Shown here one piece after another: positions 9,489-18,600 of a stretch of 55,562 bases of DNA (its first letter is position 1; every line of letters begins with the position of its first letter). Location of the stretch: positions 1 to 55,562 of the forward strand of contig JAPYTO010000015.1 of the NCBI GenBank assembly GCA_029941865.1, in the 5' to 3' direction. The position numbers and the translations under genes are program-made. The notes under the pieces were generated by a model, which worked only from the letters and a program-made list of their open reading frames with translations, was not told the origin of the DNA and did not search any database. Source of the stretch: Fuerstiella sp. (GTDB lineage: Bacteria; Planctomycetota; Planctomycetia; Planctomycetales; Planctomycetaceae).

Positions 9489-9741
9489 CTGCACAGACGT
9501 CCCCTTTTGCGCCGCGGATCAGCCGACAAGTCCGCCAAAATTCGCTCTTCGACTTTTACGGTGAGGATGAATGGCCTACTGTTCGCAGGCTTTGTGTTCG
9601 TGATGTCCCGTTTCGAAAGGCACGCTGAGGGAGCGGAATCCGCTCGGATGTGCACGCGGCGCATGAGCTTTGATGCGAAAAACATTGACTCCTGTGACCA
9701 GGAGGCTGTAAACCCATTCTGAAAGCGTTTGAGCTGCCGTC

Positions 9742-10185
9742 ATGTCGAACAAGAAAAGACGCATTCTGTTTTTGTGTACGGGGAATTCGTGTCGCAGTCA
9801 GATGGCCGAAGGATTCCTGCGTGAACGCTTCGGTGAACGATTCGAAGCGCTGTCTGCTGGTGCTGATCCGGCGGGGTATGTGCATCCCAAAGCCATTGAA
9901 GTGATGCACGATGCCGGCATCGACATTTCAGAGCAGAAGAGCAAGCACATCAACGAGTTTTTGCCACCAGACGGGACGCTGCCAGACATCATTATCAGCG
10001 TCTGTTCAAATGCGGACGAAAACTGTCCGATATTTCCTGCCGACGTGGAAAGATGGAAGTGGCTCTTCGACGATCCACATCACGCCACGGGCGACGACGC
10101 GCAGAAGATGTCGGAATTTCGCCGAGTGCGTGACGAAATTCGCGACCGCCTGAATCAGGAATTCACAGGCGAGTGGCGACACTAG
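9742..10185 (+). CDS. arsC: Arsenate reductase, thioredoxin-coupled low-molecular-weight phosphatase fold
   Basis: The 147-residue product has the P-loop C-X5-R at C12-TGNS-C17-R18 near the N-terminus, as in low-molecular-weight tyrosine phosphatases and thioredoxin-linked arsenate reductases. It also carries C88 and C95 in SVCSNADENCPIFP, the resolving pair that passes the disulfide from the active site to thioredoxin. This three-cysteine relay favours ArsC over a phosphatase. The enzyme reduces arsenate to arsenite in the cytoplasm. No arsenite exporter or ArsR repressor lies nearby; the downstream gene is an EboE-like protein, 31 bases away, so the two may be co-transcribed. Confidence 0.85.
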   Translation: MSNKKRRILFLCTGNSCRSQMAEGFLRERFGERFEALSAGADPAGYVHPKAIEVMHDAGIDISEQKSKHINEFLPPDGTLPDIIISVCSNADENCPIFPADVERWKWLFDDPHHATGDDAQKMSEFRRVRDEIRDRLNQEFTGEWRH

Positions 10186-10216
10186 AAGACCGAGCAACGA
10201 TCAGGGCGATATCACC

Positions 10217-11434
10217 ATGAGTTTTTCAACTCTTCCGCTGAGTTACTGTACCAACGTTCATCCCGGTAAAACGGTCGACGAAGTCATCAACGGCCTGTCG
10301 GAGCACACGGCCCCAGTACGCAAACAACTGGATGCGCCGATGGCGGCCGGGCTGTGGCTTTGTCGCTCAGCCGTCTCGGAACTGCTGAATGACAAGGCGG
10401 TTCTGGAGCGCCTTGCTCAGACGCTGTGGCAGCATGACTTATGCTGCTACACACTGAATGCGTTTCCGTTTGGTGATTTTCATTCCGAACGCGTGAAGGA
10501 GCAGGTTTACCTGCCCGACTGGACGTCCAACGAAAGACTGAATTACACCAAAGACTGTGCTCGGATTCTGGCGGAGTTGTTGCCGGAAGGCAGCGAAGGC
10601 AGCATTTCAACCGTGCCGCTGGGCGGAAAAATGAACACCACGACGCCGGACTTTCAGGCGATCTGTTTCCACAATCTCATTCTGTTGGCAAAGTGGTTGC
10701 AGGAACTGCATGAAAGCACGGGGCGGCTGATTCGACTGGCCATCGAACCAGAACCGCTGTGTGAGATGTCTTCGATTCCCGAAGACGCTGTGCCGCTGTT
10801 TCGAAGTCTGTTCGAAATGGCAGAAGCTCTGGGAGATCTTCCGTGTGTTCAGGAACACATTGGACTGTGCTTTGACGTCTGTCACCAGGCAGTTGTCTTT
10901 GAAGACGTGACAACCTCCATCAATCAGATCGTGTCCAGCGACATTCGTATCAATAAAGTTCACATTACGAATGCCGTCGAACTGCAGAATCCGTCAGACA
11001 ATGCCGCGGGCCGAGAGGCGTTGGTCAGCTATGTTGAGCCACGCTATCTGCATCAGACGTTTGCCCGGATGAGCGACGGGAGCGTCGTCAATCGACTGGA
11101 TCTGAACGCCGACGATATTCGCCGGGAACCGTCGGACAGTTTTCTGCAGGCTGAAACGTGGCGAGTCCACTTTCACGTCCCGGTCTACGCGGACGAGTTG
11201 GGTCCACTGAAAACAACGCGTCCGGATTTGAAGGCAGCCCTGCAGGCCATCCTGGAACTGGAGTATTCGCCACACCTGGAAGTGGAAACGTATACCTGGC
11301 CCGTCATGCCCGATAGTGGTACAGCGGCATCCTCGCTGTCGTCACAGATTACTCGCGAGTTGGAATCGGCGTACGACATGCTGCGTGAGCTAAGCTGGAT
11401 GTCACCGCCGAGTGCGTGTCGCACGGACGTGTAG
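10217..11434 (+). CDS. eboE: EboE-like metabolite traffic protein (TIM barrel)
   Basis: The 405-residue protein matches recalled EboE sequences over most of its length: LSYCTNVHPGKT at the start, LWLCRSAVSELL, CYTLNAFPFGDFHSERVKEQVYLPDW, SEGSISTVPLG, LAIEPEPLCE, HIGLCFDVCHQAVVFED and EWRVHFHVP-like WRVHFHVPVYADELG, ending with PHLEVETYTWPVMP. It belongs to the xylose-isomerase/AP-endonuclease-2 TIM-barrel fold, with acidic and histidine residues placed to bind metal. In other bacteria and in some algae eboE is part of an eboABCDEF cluster linked to transport of a prenylated or cyclitol-type metabolite. Here it stands without its partners, behind arsC. Its substrate is unknown. Confidence 0.8.
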   Translation: MSFSTLPLSYCTNVHPGKTVDEVINGLSEHTAPVRKQLDAPMAAGLWLCRSAVSELLNDKAVLERLAQTLWQHDLCCYTLNAFPFGDFHSERVKEQVYLPDWTSNERLNYTKDCARILAELLPEGSEGSISTVPLGGKMNTTTPDFQAICFHNLILLAKWLQELHESTGRLIRLAIEPEPLCEMSSIPEDAVPLFRSLFEMAEALGDLPCVQEHIGLCFDVCHQAVVFEDVTTSINQIVSSDIRINKVHITNAVELQNPSDNAAGREALVSYVEPRYLHQTFARMSDGSVVNRLDLNADDIRREPSDSFLQAETWRVHFHVPVYADELGPLKTTRPDLKAALQAILELEYSPHLEVETYTWPVMPDSGTAASSLSSQITRELESAYDMLRELSWMSPPSACRTDV

Positions 11435-11479
11435 CAGGGCCGGCGAGAAATTTCGCTGCTGAACGGTGGCGGAAGTCGT

Positions 11480-11498
11480 CACGCTTCGGCGAAGCGTG
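11480..11498. terminator. Hairpin between convergent genes
   Basis: CACGCTTC-GGC-GAAGCGTG is a perfect 8-bp stem with a 3-base loop, located in the 66-base gap between the eboE stop and the end of the minus-strand gene. No T-run follows on either strand, so it may be a rho-independent-like barrier, a REP-like repeat, or both. Confidence 0.4.
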
Positions 11499-11500
11499 TC

Positions 11501-12043
11501 CTACTGGGCAGAGAACGTGTCCATTTTCGTTCCGTTGACCGGGTTAAGACGCGTAAACCTCACAAGTTTCCAGGCGTCGTCTTCTCTTTTCCAGACGGTT
11601 TGCCAGTAGTTGGGGACTCGGTGAGTCGCCCCGCCGTGATGCGTGAGAGTCAGATTGCCGTTGGCTCGGACCATCGCAACGGCTTCGCCTTCCGCCTCAT
11701 CGACCGTCACGTTGACGCTCTTGATGTGAAAGGTGTCGCTGAGATCGACAAGGTCCAGACCCTCTTCGGCGCGCTCTACAAGCGCCGGGCTATCTGCGGA
11801 AATCTGCGATGTAATCCCGTTCAGGTCCTCTGCCTTAAAATGGTCCAGCATCACGTGCAGTTCGTGTTCCACTTCCTCGGCGGGCGACACCAGGTACTGC
11901 TCCAGAAAATACACCCCGATGCCCGCCAACAGCAGCACTGCCGTAAACGATTTTCCTCTGGGAACACCACTCAGAAAACTTACAACGGCGACGGCCGCAA
12001 TCAGAATCAGCAGTGGCAACGGATTGTCTGTGATGTAAGTCAT
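11501..12043 (-). CDS. Two-helix membrane protein with NTF2/SnoaL-like domain
   Basis: The 180-residue product has two membrane helices at the N-terminus (about 7-26 and 31-47) followed by a soluble alpha+beta domain: a helix pair (EEVEHELHVMLDHFKAEDLNGITSQI), then strands ending YWQTVWKREDDAWKLVRFTRLNP. The WxKxDDxWKLxR finish is common in NTF2/SnoaL-like folds, so a ligand-binding or structural role is possible; no catalytic residues were identified. The start was chosen with the ribosome site: AAGGAG at 12055-12050 directly abuts an ATG at 12049 and lies 6 bases from the ATG at 12043, so the second is better placed. A strong hairpin lies immediately upstream. Confidence 0.6.
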   Translation of the reverse strand: MTYITDNPLPLLILIAAVAVVSFLSGVPRGKSFTAVLLLAGIGVYFLEQYLVSPAEEVEHELHVMLDHFKAEDLNGITSQISADSPALVERAEEGLDLVDLSDTFHIKSVNVTVDEAEGEAVAMVRANGNLTLTHHGGATHRVPNYWQTVWKREDDAWKLVRFTRLNPVNGTKMDTFSAQ

Positions 12044-12057
12044 CGTCATCTCCTTCA

Positions 12058-12086
12058 GGCTGGCGGGGCGGGGCGCCCCGCCAGCC
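12058..12086. repeat. GC-rich perfect hairpin before a ribosome site
   Basis: Arms GGCTGGCGGGGC and GCCCCGCCAGCC pair over 12 bases with the loop GGGGC. On the minus strand the hairpin ends 2-3 bases before the AAGGAG ribosome site of the 12043 gene, so it could hide or expose that site. It may also be a dispersed palindromic repeat. Confidence 0.6.
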
Positions 12087-12345
12087 GATTTGAGCTGACG
12101 CTCAGAAGATGCTGGTCCGCTCCCGTTGGTCGCTGGTGTCAAGGATAACTTGTTGGTTGTTGGAACGCAGCCGTGACACAAACTCGATTGTGTCGCGTGC
12201 CTGCTGAAATGATCCGTCTCGCAGGTAGATTTGTCTACACATCTGTGCGTATTCCGCAGACCAGTGAGCAGGCTGATCCTCTTCGCCCCTTCCCTGGGAG
12301 GGTAAAAGTGAACTCACAAACAGTGTTCGCGATAGGCGATTTGAG

Positions 12346-12460
12346 GCCCGCCTCCGTGCCTGCCCCGGTTGTTTTCAGGCTTCTGCACCACGTCTTGCAG
12401 GAATGGAGGAAGAGTAGTGCAGAGACCCAAGAACCAACCCCCACAAGCGGGATGGCGGCA
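12346..12460. repeat. Imperfect inverted-repeat element, copy 1
   Basis: The left arm contains TTGTTTTCAGGCTTCTGCAC and the right arm, read on the opposite strand, contains TTGGTTCTTGGGTCTCTGCAC in two pieces, forming an imperfect 40-base stem around a loop of about 35 bases. It has the same layout and much of the same sequence as the element at 24921-25037. There is no coding capacity, so it resembles a MITE or large REP-like element. Confidence 0.6.
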
Positions 12461-12614
12461 AGTACAGAAAGACGCGAGAAGAAGGACGCAAAGAATAGAA
12501 ACGGTGACAGTTTCAGACGTGCCGCCGTTGCTTGCTTCCGTAGTGCGGGCAGCCTGCCTGCGAGTGCATGCAACAGGCTGGCAGCCTGCACGACGTCGAA
12601 CGTGCGTCGCCAAA

Positions 12615-12650
12615 CATTCGGGCACTGACGTACCCGGCTCGCCAGTGTCG
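12615..12650 (-). repeat. GTDVPGSPV-type palindromic repeat, copy 1
   Basis: On the minus strand this matches the element at 15501-15555 over the part GGCGAGCC..GG.ACGTCAGTGCC, with about 26 of 30 bases the same. The hairpin GGCAC/GTGCC type core is preserved. It lies about 15 bases downstream of the stop of the minus-strand lipoprotein gene. Confidence 0.55.
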
Positions 12651-12658
12651 ACAAAGTA

Positions 12659-13348
12659 CTACAACCGGACATCGAGCAGTTGACTGGTGGAAAAATCTCG
12701 ATTGTGCCCAAGGTTGAGGGTGGCCGTTATCAGGATCCTGTCGCTCTCCGACGGAACGGCTTTCGACTCGGATTCCAGCGGGACCTGCATGTGGAATCCG
12801 GGGGATACGAAACTCCGTGTCCATAACCTGCGGCATTCGGTGATGGAATATTCGTTGTCAGCAATCTGCTGCGTCGTTCCATCGGCGGCTACGATCGACA
12901 CCGTCAGGGTGAGGGCTCCCGCGGTTTTCACGAGTTCTCCATCGCTGTCGAGCGACTGTACAACGACGTTGAGAGTTCTTCCGGATTCTCCGTCGCCTTG
13001 AATGACGCCGCTGGTCAGGCGATGAATCCTGATCGAATCGACGCTGCCCCATGCGGCTTCGACTTCGGGTGTGAACGACGCCTGCGTGACACCGGAGGTC
13101 AGAAAGGCGTCATCGGGCGAATCAGGTGCCGAATTGTTTCGGGTGCGACTTCGTTCGGCCAGCAGTTCCTGGTCCTGTTCGGCAATCGTTCGCTCAGCCT
13201 CCGTAATCTGCGACCGCAGATCACGGATTGCGGATTCGTGTTCACGAAGCCGGACTTCCAGCGTTTCCTGTCGTCCACTCATTGCGCAGCCGCTCAGCAG
13301 AGTGGATGCAAGAAGAGCAACGGTCAGTGAATTCAGGCGTCGGATCAT
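12659..13348 (-). CDS. Lipoprotein with short coiled coil
   Basis: The frame could start further upstream at 13417, but the ATG at 13348 gives a clean lipoprotein signal (MIRRLNSLTVALLASTLLSGC) with a LSGC lipobox, so it is preferred; the product is then 229 residues. A short coiled coil follows the lipid-bearing cysteine (about 28-70, LEVRLREHESAIRDLRSQITEAERTI in overlapping heptads), then a linker, then a beta-rich domain (about 110-229) ending with TSQLLDVRL. The family was not recognised. The protein is likely anchored to a membrane through its lipid, with the beta domain held away by the coil. It is divergent from the sulfatase gene with about 150 bases between them. Confidence 0.7.
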   Translation of the reverse strand: MIRRLNSLTVALLASTLLSGCAMSGRQETLEVRLREHESAIRDLRSQITEAERTIAEQDQELLAERSRTRNNSAPDSPDDAFLTSGVTQASFTPEVEAAWGSVDSIRIHRLTSGVIQGDGESGRTLNVVVQSLDSDGELVKTAGALTLTVSIVAADGTTQQIADNEYSITECRRLWTRSFVSPGFHMQVPLESESKAVPSESDRILITATLNLGHNRDFSTSQLLDVRL

Positions 13349-13499
13349 TACGGGAGTGGTAGAACCTTCAAAGGATGTGTTCGCGGGACCATACCGGATG
13401 GCGTACACCGCGCACACAGAACTTGCTGGCAGTCGGGCGGGGACATGTCTACGATTTGACGTTGTTCAACTGTATTCCCTTTCAACGGAACTCGTGTCG

Positions 13500-15437
13500 A
13501 TGAGGATTATTGAAATGCCCGTTGGTGTTGTGTTGTTTTTTGCCATGTCTGTCGGCGTTTCGGCAGATTCAGCGAGTTCGCAGCCAAATATCCTTTGGCT
13601 CAGTTGCGAAGACATCAGCGCCCATCTTGGCTGCTACGGCTATCCGAACGCGACAACTCCGGTGTTGGACGCCTTTGCCACGGAAGCCGTCGTTTACGAT
13701 CACGCTTATACAACAGCCGGAGTCTGTGCCCCGTGCCGATCCGCGATTATTACCGGCATGTATCAGACGTCGATTGGGTCTCACCACATGCGCTGCAATG
13801 CGATGCCACCCGATCATGTGAAACCGTTTACCTTCTGGCTGACCGGTGCGGGCTATTATCGCACCAACAACAGCAAGCAGGACTATCAGTTTGAGACTCC
13901 GCAGGGCACGTGGGATGAATCCAGTTCGAACGCTCACTGGAAGAATTGTCCGACGGACAAGCCCTTCTTTTCGGTCTTTAACTACACGGGGTGTCATGAA
14001 TCCGGTATCGCCAGGGAATCCAAGTACGAAACGGTGGTTGAAGGGCTTGAGAAACACGACCGTGATGTCGTGGCACAAAGCCTTCCTCCGTACTACCCGA
14101 ACACTCCCATCGCGCGGGACGACTGGGGGCGATATTACGACGTGATCACCGCCATGGATCGCTGGGTGGGTGAACACCTTGCGGCGCTGGACGCGGCGGG
14201 CCTGGCGAAGGACACGATCGTGGTGTATTGGTCTGACCATGGTGTGGGGCTGCCGCGGGCGAAACGCTGGTTGTACGAAAGCGGAACGCATGTGCCGCTG
14301 ATCATTCGAGTTCCTGAGAAATGGCGGAAGTTGGTGGGCGCAGAGTTTGTGCCGGGGACGCGCAGCGACCGCATGATCAGCATGATTGATCTGGGTCCGA
14401 CAATGTTAAGTCTGGCCGGCGTTGCAACTCCCGATCATATGCAGGGCCGGGCGTTTCTGGGACCGCATGCGGCCGCATCTCGCTCTTACATTTTCGGAGC
14501 TCGTGATCGCATGGACGAGCGATACGACATCATTCGCATGGTGCGCGACAAACGATATCGATACGTTCGCAATTACGAACCGTACAAGACGTGGTACCAG
14601 TACATGAATACGCCGGAGAAAGGCCGGACCATGATGGAGATCCGAAACAGCGAAGCCGCCATTGCTTCGGGTGGCGCGACAGATGATAAGCACGTCAAAA
14701 CAGTCGGGCAGTTTCTGCAGCCGCGGAAGCCATTGGAGGAGTTGTACGATGTCGACAACGACCCCCACGAAATGAACAATCGTGCGTCCGATCCCCATCT
14801 GGCGAACAAGCTACAGGAGTTGCGGCAACAGCATCTGGACTGGGTGGTGGACACTCGGGATGTGGGGCTGATTCCGGAAGCAGAGTTGCATCGTCTGCGA
14901 GCGGTGGCGGGCAGCGAATGGGCCATTCTTAATACCGGCGATAACGCTGCGAAACGGATGGAGGCCATTCGCGATGCTGCTGTGCTGGCTGGCGGTCCAG
15001 ACGCAAGGGACTTGCCGCAGCTGGCCGAATGGCTGAGTCACGACGACGCAACGGTGCGGTACTGGGCAGCAACAGGAATTGGCAATCGTGGAGACAGCAT
15101 TGTTTCGCTGTCGAAAGCCACTGACGCGTTAGGGGTTTTGCTGCAGGACGAATCAGAAAACGTTCGAATCGCGGCCGCTCGGGCATTGATGGATCTGGGC
15201 CACAGGAGGCGTGCTCTGCGAACGCTGTCGCAGGTCCTGGACGGCGGGACTCAGTGGGCGCGTGTGCACGCTGCCATCGTGCTGGATGAATTGGGCGAGG
15301 CGGCTCGCCCGGTGATTAAGGCAATGAAGCGCAATAAGGTCAACCGTGATGGTTTTGTGGCCAAAGGTAAATACGCTGTTCGTGTGCTGAACAAGGCCCT
15401 GAACGATCTTGAGGGCACGCACAACACCGTTCCTTAA
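13500..15437 (+). CDS. Secreted sulfatase with C-terminal HEAT-like repeats
   Basis: From the ATG at 13500 the product has 645 residues and a signal peptide (MPVGVVLFFAMSVGVSADS, starting at residue 6). The sulfatase domain begins QPNILWLSCEDISAHLGCYG, where the usual metal-binding DD is replaced by ED; the nucleophile motif is C76-A-P-C-R80, the C-X-P-X-R type in which the first cysteine is turned into formylglycine. The later YWSDHGVGLPRAKRWLYESGTHVPLI block is the normal second metal and sulfate site. After about residue 490 the protein switches to helical repeats (LPQLAEWLSHDDATVRYWAA, then VLLQDESENVRIAAARALMDLG) of the HEAT/PBS-lyase type. The open frame extends upstream to 13071 over the divergent gene, but that part is without signal or domain and is rejected. 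Confidence 0.85.
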   Translation: MRIIEMPVGVVLFFAMSVGVSADSASSQPNILWLSCEDISAHLGCYGYPNATTPVLDAFATEAVVYDHAYTTAGVCAPCRSAIITGMYQTSIGSHHMRCNAMPPDHVKPFTFWLTGAGYYRTNNSKQDYQFETPQGTWDESSSNAHWKNCPTDKPFFSVFNYTGCHESGIARESKYETVVEGLEKHDRDVVAQSLPPYYPNTPIARDDWGRYYDVITAMDRWVGEHLAALDAAGLAKDTIVVYWSDHGVGLPRAKRWLYESGTHVPLIIRVPEKWRKLVGAEFVPGTRSDRMISMIDLGPTMLSLAGVATPDHMQGRAFLGPHAAASRSYIFGARDRMDERYDIIRMVRDKRYRYVRNYEPYKTWYQYMNTPEKGRTMMEIRNSEAAIASGGATDDKHVKTVGQFLQPRKPLEELYDVDNDPHEMNNRASDPHLANKLQELRQQHLDWVVDTRDVGLIPEAELHRLRAVAGSEWAILNTGDNAAKRMEAIRDAAVLAGGPDARDLPQLAEWLSHDDATVRYWAATGIGNRGDSIVSLSKATDALGVLLQDESENVRIAAARALMDLGHRRRALRTLSQVLDGGTQWARVHAAIVLDELGEAARPVIKAMKRNKVNRDGFVAKGKYAVRVLNKALNDLEGTHNTVP

Positions 15438-15500
15438 GCGGGGATGGCGCGCCATGGACGGAGTTCTGGAAACTGGCGTGTCGAATCTGCGAATGAACCA

Positions 15501-15555
15501 GGGGACTAACGTCCCCCGCTCGCCGGAACACCGGCGAGCCCGGCACGTCAGTGCC
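15501..15555. repeat. Triple-hairpin GTDVPGSPV-type repeat, copy 2
   Basis: Three perfect small hairpins follow each other: GGGGAC-TAAC-GTCCCC (15501-15516), GCTCGCCGG-AACA-CCGGCGAGC (15518-15539) and GGCAC-GTCA-GTGCC (15542-15555). On the minus strand it reads through as the peptide GTDVPGSPV, also produced by the copy at 12615-12650. It sits downstream of the sulfatase gene and could act as a transcript end. Confidence 0.65.
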
Positions 15556-15685
15556 TGGATTTTGCCTGCCTCTGGTTGTCGGACTTGAGAAACGTACCGA
15601 CAGCCGGCTGCCTTTTATGAAACGTCGTCGTACAATTCGCTGGCAACGTCGCATTGATTCCCCTGTTTGACGAGAACTTTCAGTC

Positions 15686-18600
15686 ATGTCGCTTCCAGCG
15701 TTCAGCGTTCGCAACTCGGTACTCGTGAACATGCTGATGCTGGTCATTCTGGTGGCCGGAATCTTTTTTGCCATCACTCTGCAGCGCGAGATGTTTCCGG
15801 AATCCCGGCCGGACAAATTGCTGGTGTCGGCCGTCTATCCCGGCGTGCAGCCGGAGGACGTGGAGAAGGCCGTTACCATTAAGATCGAGGAAGCTCTGCG
15901 CGGGCTTGAGGGAATCGAAACGGTTGAATCACAGGTTGCGGAAGGCATCAGTTTCACCACATTGACGCTGGCTCAGTCAGTGGACGACGTGGACGTGATG
16001 CTGCAGGAAATACGGAATGAAGTCGATTCGATACAGGACATGCCGGATGGCGTTGAGAAGATCAGCCTGCGAAAGGTTGAGCCACAGCTGCCGGTGATTT
16101 CCGTGGCCATCTACGGCGACGAAAGCGAAGCCGCTCTGAAACAGGCGGCCCGAAACCTGCGCGACGATTTGCTGAAGCTGGAGGGAATCAGTCGCGTGGA
16201 CCTGAATGGAATACGCGATGACGAAATTTACGTCGACGTACAGCCCGACAAACTTCTGGAATACGATATTACGTTCGAAGAAATCGCCGCGGCGATCCGT
16301 TTAGAAAACGTCGACGTAAGCGGCGGACAGCTGAAGGGAAACCGCAGCAGCGTGTCTGTCCGAACACTGGGTGAACAGCAACAGGCGGTCAATCTGGAAC
16401 AGATTGTGGTGCGTTCCCAGCCTTCGGGACAACAGATTCTGCTCAGCGATGTAGCGACGCTGTCGGACGGATTCGTGGACTCTGACCTGGAAGTGTTGTT
16501 CAATGGTAAGCCATCCGTAAACTGCGTTCTGTTCAAGGGTAAGGGCGAGGACGCCGTTCAGATATCGGCTGTCGTAAAGACTTATATCGCCGCCCGCAGC
16601 GGGCAACCGTACACGGGCTACAGCAAGGACGTTTCGAAACTCCTTTCAGACGTCGGACGTCCGAATCTGTATGACATTTATCAGGAGGCAAAGTCAACTC
16701 CGTTCCCGTCAAAGTTCACGTACAAACTGCACACTGACATCGCGAGATTTGTGGAAGGCCGCCTGGAATTGATGACCCGGAACGGCGGGATGGGACTGAT
16801 TCTGGTATTGATCTCACTGAACATGTTTCTGAACTGGCGAGTGGCCCTGTGGGCGGCCGTTGGTCTGGTGATCTCGTTCATGGGGACCTTTGCCGTAATG
16901 TACATGTTGGGTGCGACGGTCAATCTGTTGTCGATGTTCGGACTGATTGTCGTTCTGGGGATCATCGTCGACGATGCCATTGTGATTGGAGAGAATATTT
17001 ACCGTCATGTCGAAGAAGGCATGCCTGCGATGGAGGCCGCTATCAAGGGCGCCGAGGAAGTGATGTGGCCGGTGATTGTCGCCGTCAGCACAACAATTGG
17101 CGCCTTCGCACCGTTGTTCTTCATTCGGGGGCAAATCGGTGACTTCATGTCTCAGCTGCCGCTCGTAGTGATCGCCGCGCTGTCCATTTCTCTGGTTGAA
17201 GCGCTGGTGATCCTGCCCGCTCATCTAAGACATTTGCCGCCGGTGAAAAAGACGGCCGATGGAGAAAAATTGACGGGTGTCGGCGGGGGCAAGGCATTTG
17301 TGTTGAATCGTTTGCTGATGGCGCCCTACGAGAAACTTCTGACGTTTTGCCTGAAGTGGCGGTACGTCACGGTGTCCGTGGTGACCGGTGCCTGCATTGT
17401 TGCGGCTGGCATGCTGGCCGGAAGCATTGTGAAGTGGCAGTTTATCCAGGACATGGACAGCGAAAGTATGATCTGTGCGCTGGAAATGCCAATCGGTACG
17501 TCCACTGAGCGACTGAAAGAAGAACTGCAGAAGCTGACCGACTTCATCGTCGACAAAGAGCGGTTTCCTGAAATTGTCAATGTTCAGACGATTGCCGGCC
17601 GGCAGTATGACGTGACGGGAGCGGGGGCGGTGGGATTCGAGGATCAAAGCCATCTGGGACAGTTGGTTGTCGAGATCTGTCCGGCAGAGGAACGTGACCG
17701 CAGCAGCACGGAACTGACAACGGCGCTGCGAAAATTCTCTGAACGTCAGCTGACCGGTGTGAACTCCGTTCGTTGGACAGAGATGAATGGTGGCCCGGGC
17801 GGAAATGATATTGAGATCAGTCTGTCCGGAATCTCAAATTCAGATCTGCCGAATGCTGTGAACGATCTGAAGCAGATTATCGGCACGCTGCAGGGTGTTT
17901 ACGATCTGGACGACAACCTGGACATTGGCAAAAAGGAGTTGCGGTTGTCTGTACGCGACTCCGCAACGGCGGCGGGAGTCACCGTCAGTAGTCTGGGGAC
18001 GCACGTTCGAGGGGCGCTGTTCGGCCAGGAAGCTCGCCGAATCACACGCAACCGGGAAGACGTGCGGATCATGGTGAGGTATCCGGAGGCATTTCGCGAC
18101 AGCACATGGAATGTGGAGTCAATGTGGATTCCCGGACAGGGCCTGCCTGGTAATCGCAAGTGGATTCCGATTTCTGAAGTGGCTGAAGTGAATATGGGCC
18201 TGGGCTATTCCACGATTACTCGTTATCAGCAGACTCGTTCCGCAAAAGTCATCGGAGCTGTTGACGATGCAGAGGCGCCCAGCGTCGCCAGCGTGATTGA
18301 CAGAATTCGTGCTCGGGCCGAGGCGGAGATTGTTCCGCGATATCCAGGCATCGAAATACAATACCTCGGCCAGGCAGAAGAAGTGGCGAAAAGTTTTTCG
18401 TCGCTGAATAAAGCGTTCCCCATCGCGCTGCTGATCATTTACGGCATGCTGGCCGGGCTGTTTAAGTCGTACACGCAACCACTGGTGGTCATGTCCGCGA
18501 TTCCATTTGGCTTTCTGGGGGCCGTTATCGGTCATTGGGTTACCGGAGAAACGTTCACCATTCTGAGTGCCATCGGGCTGGTGGCGTTGGCGGGAATCCT

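Larger units (their letters stand above)
12044..12658. other. Repeat-rich intergenic region
   Basis: About 600 bases without a credible gene. It holds a GC-rich perfect hairpin (12058-12086), an imperfect inverted-repeat element (about 12346-12460), palindromic tracts near 12545-12600 with the core CAGGCTGGCAGCCTG, and a GTDVPGSPV-type repeat (about 12615-12650). The open frames running through it on both strands are translations of these repeats. Confidence 0.7.

Noticed and set aside
12235..12711. Minus-strand frame of 158 codons in the repeat region
   Set aside because: It reads through the inverted-repeat and GTDVPGSPV-type repeats, so it is a translation of non-coding repeats.
13071..13499. 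N-terminal extension of the sulfatase frame
   Set aside because: It overlaps the divergent lipoprotein gene and precedes the signal peptide that clearly marks the true start.
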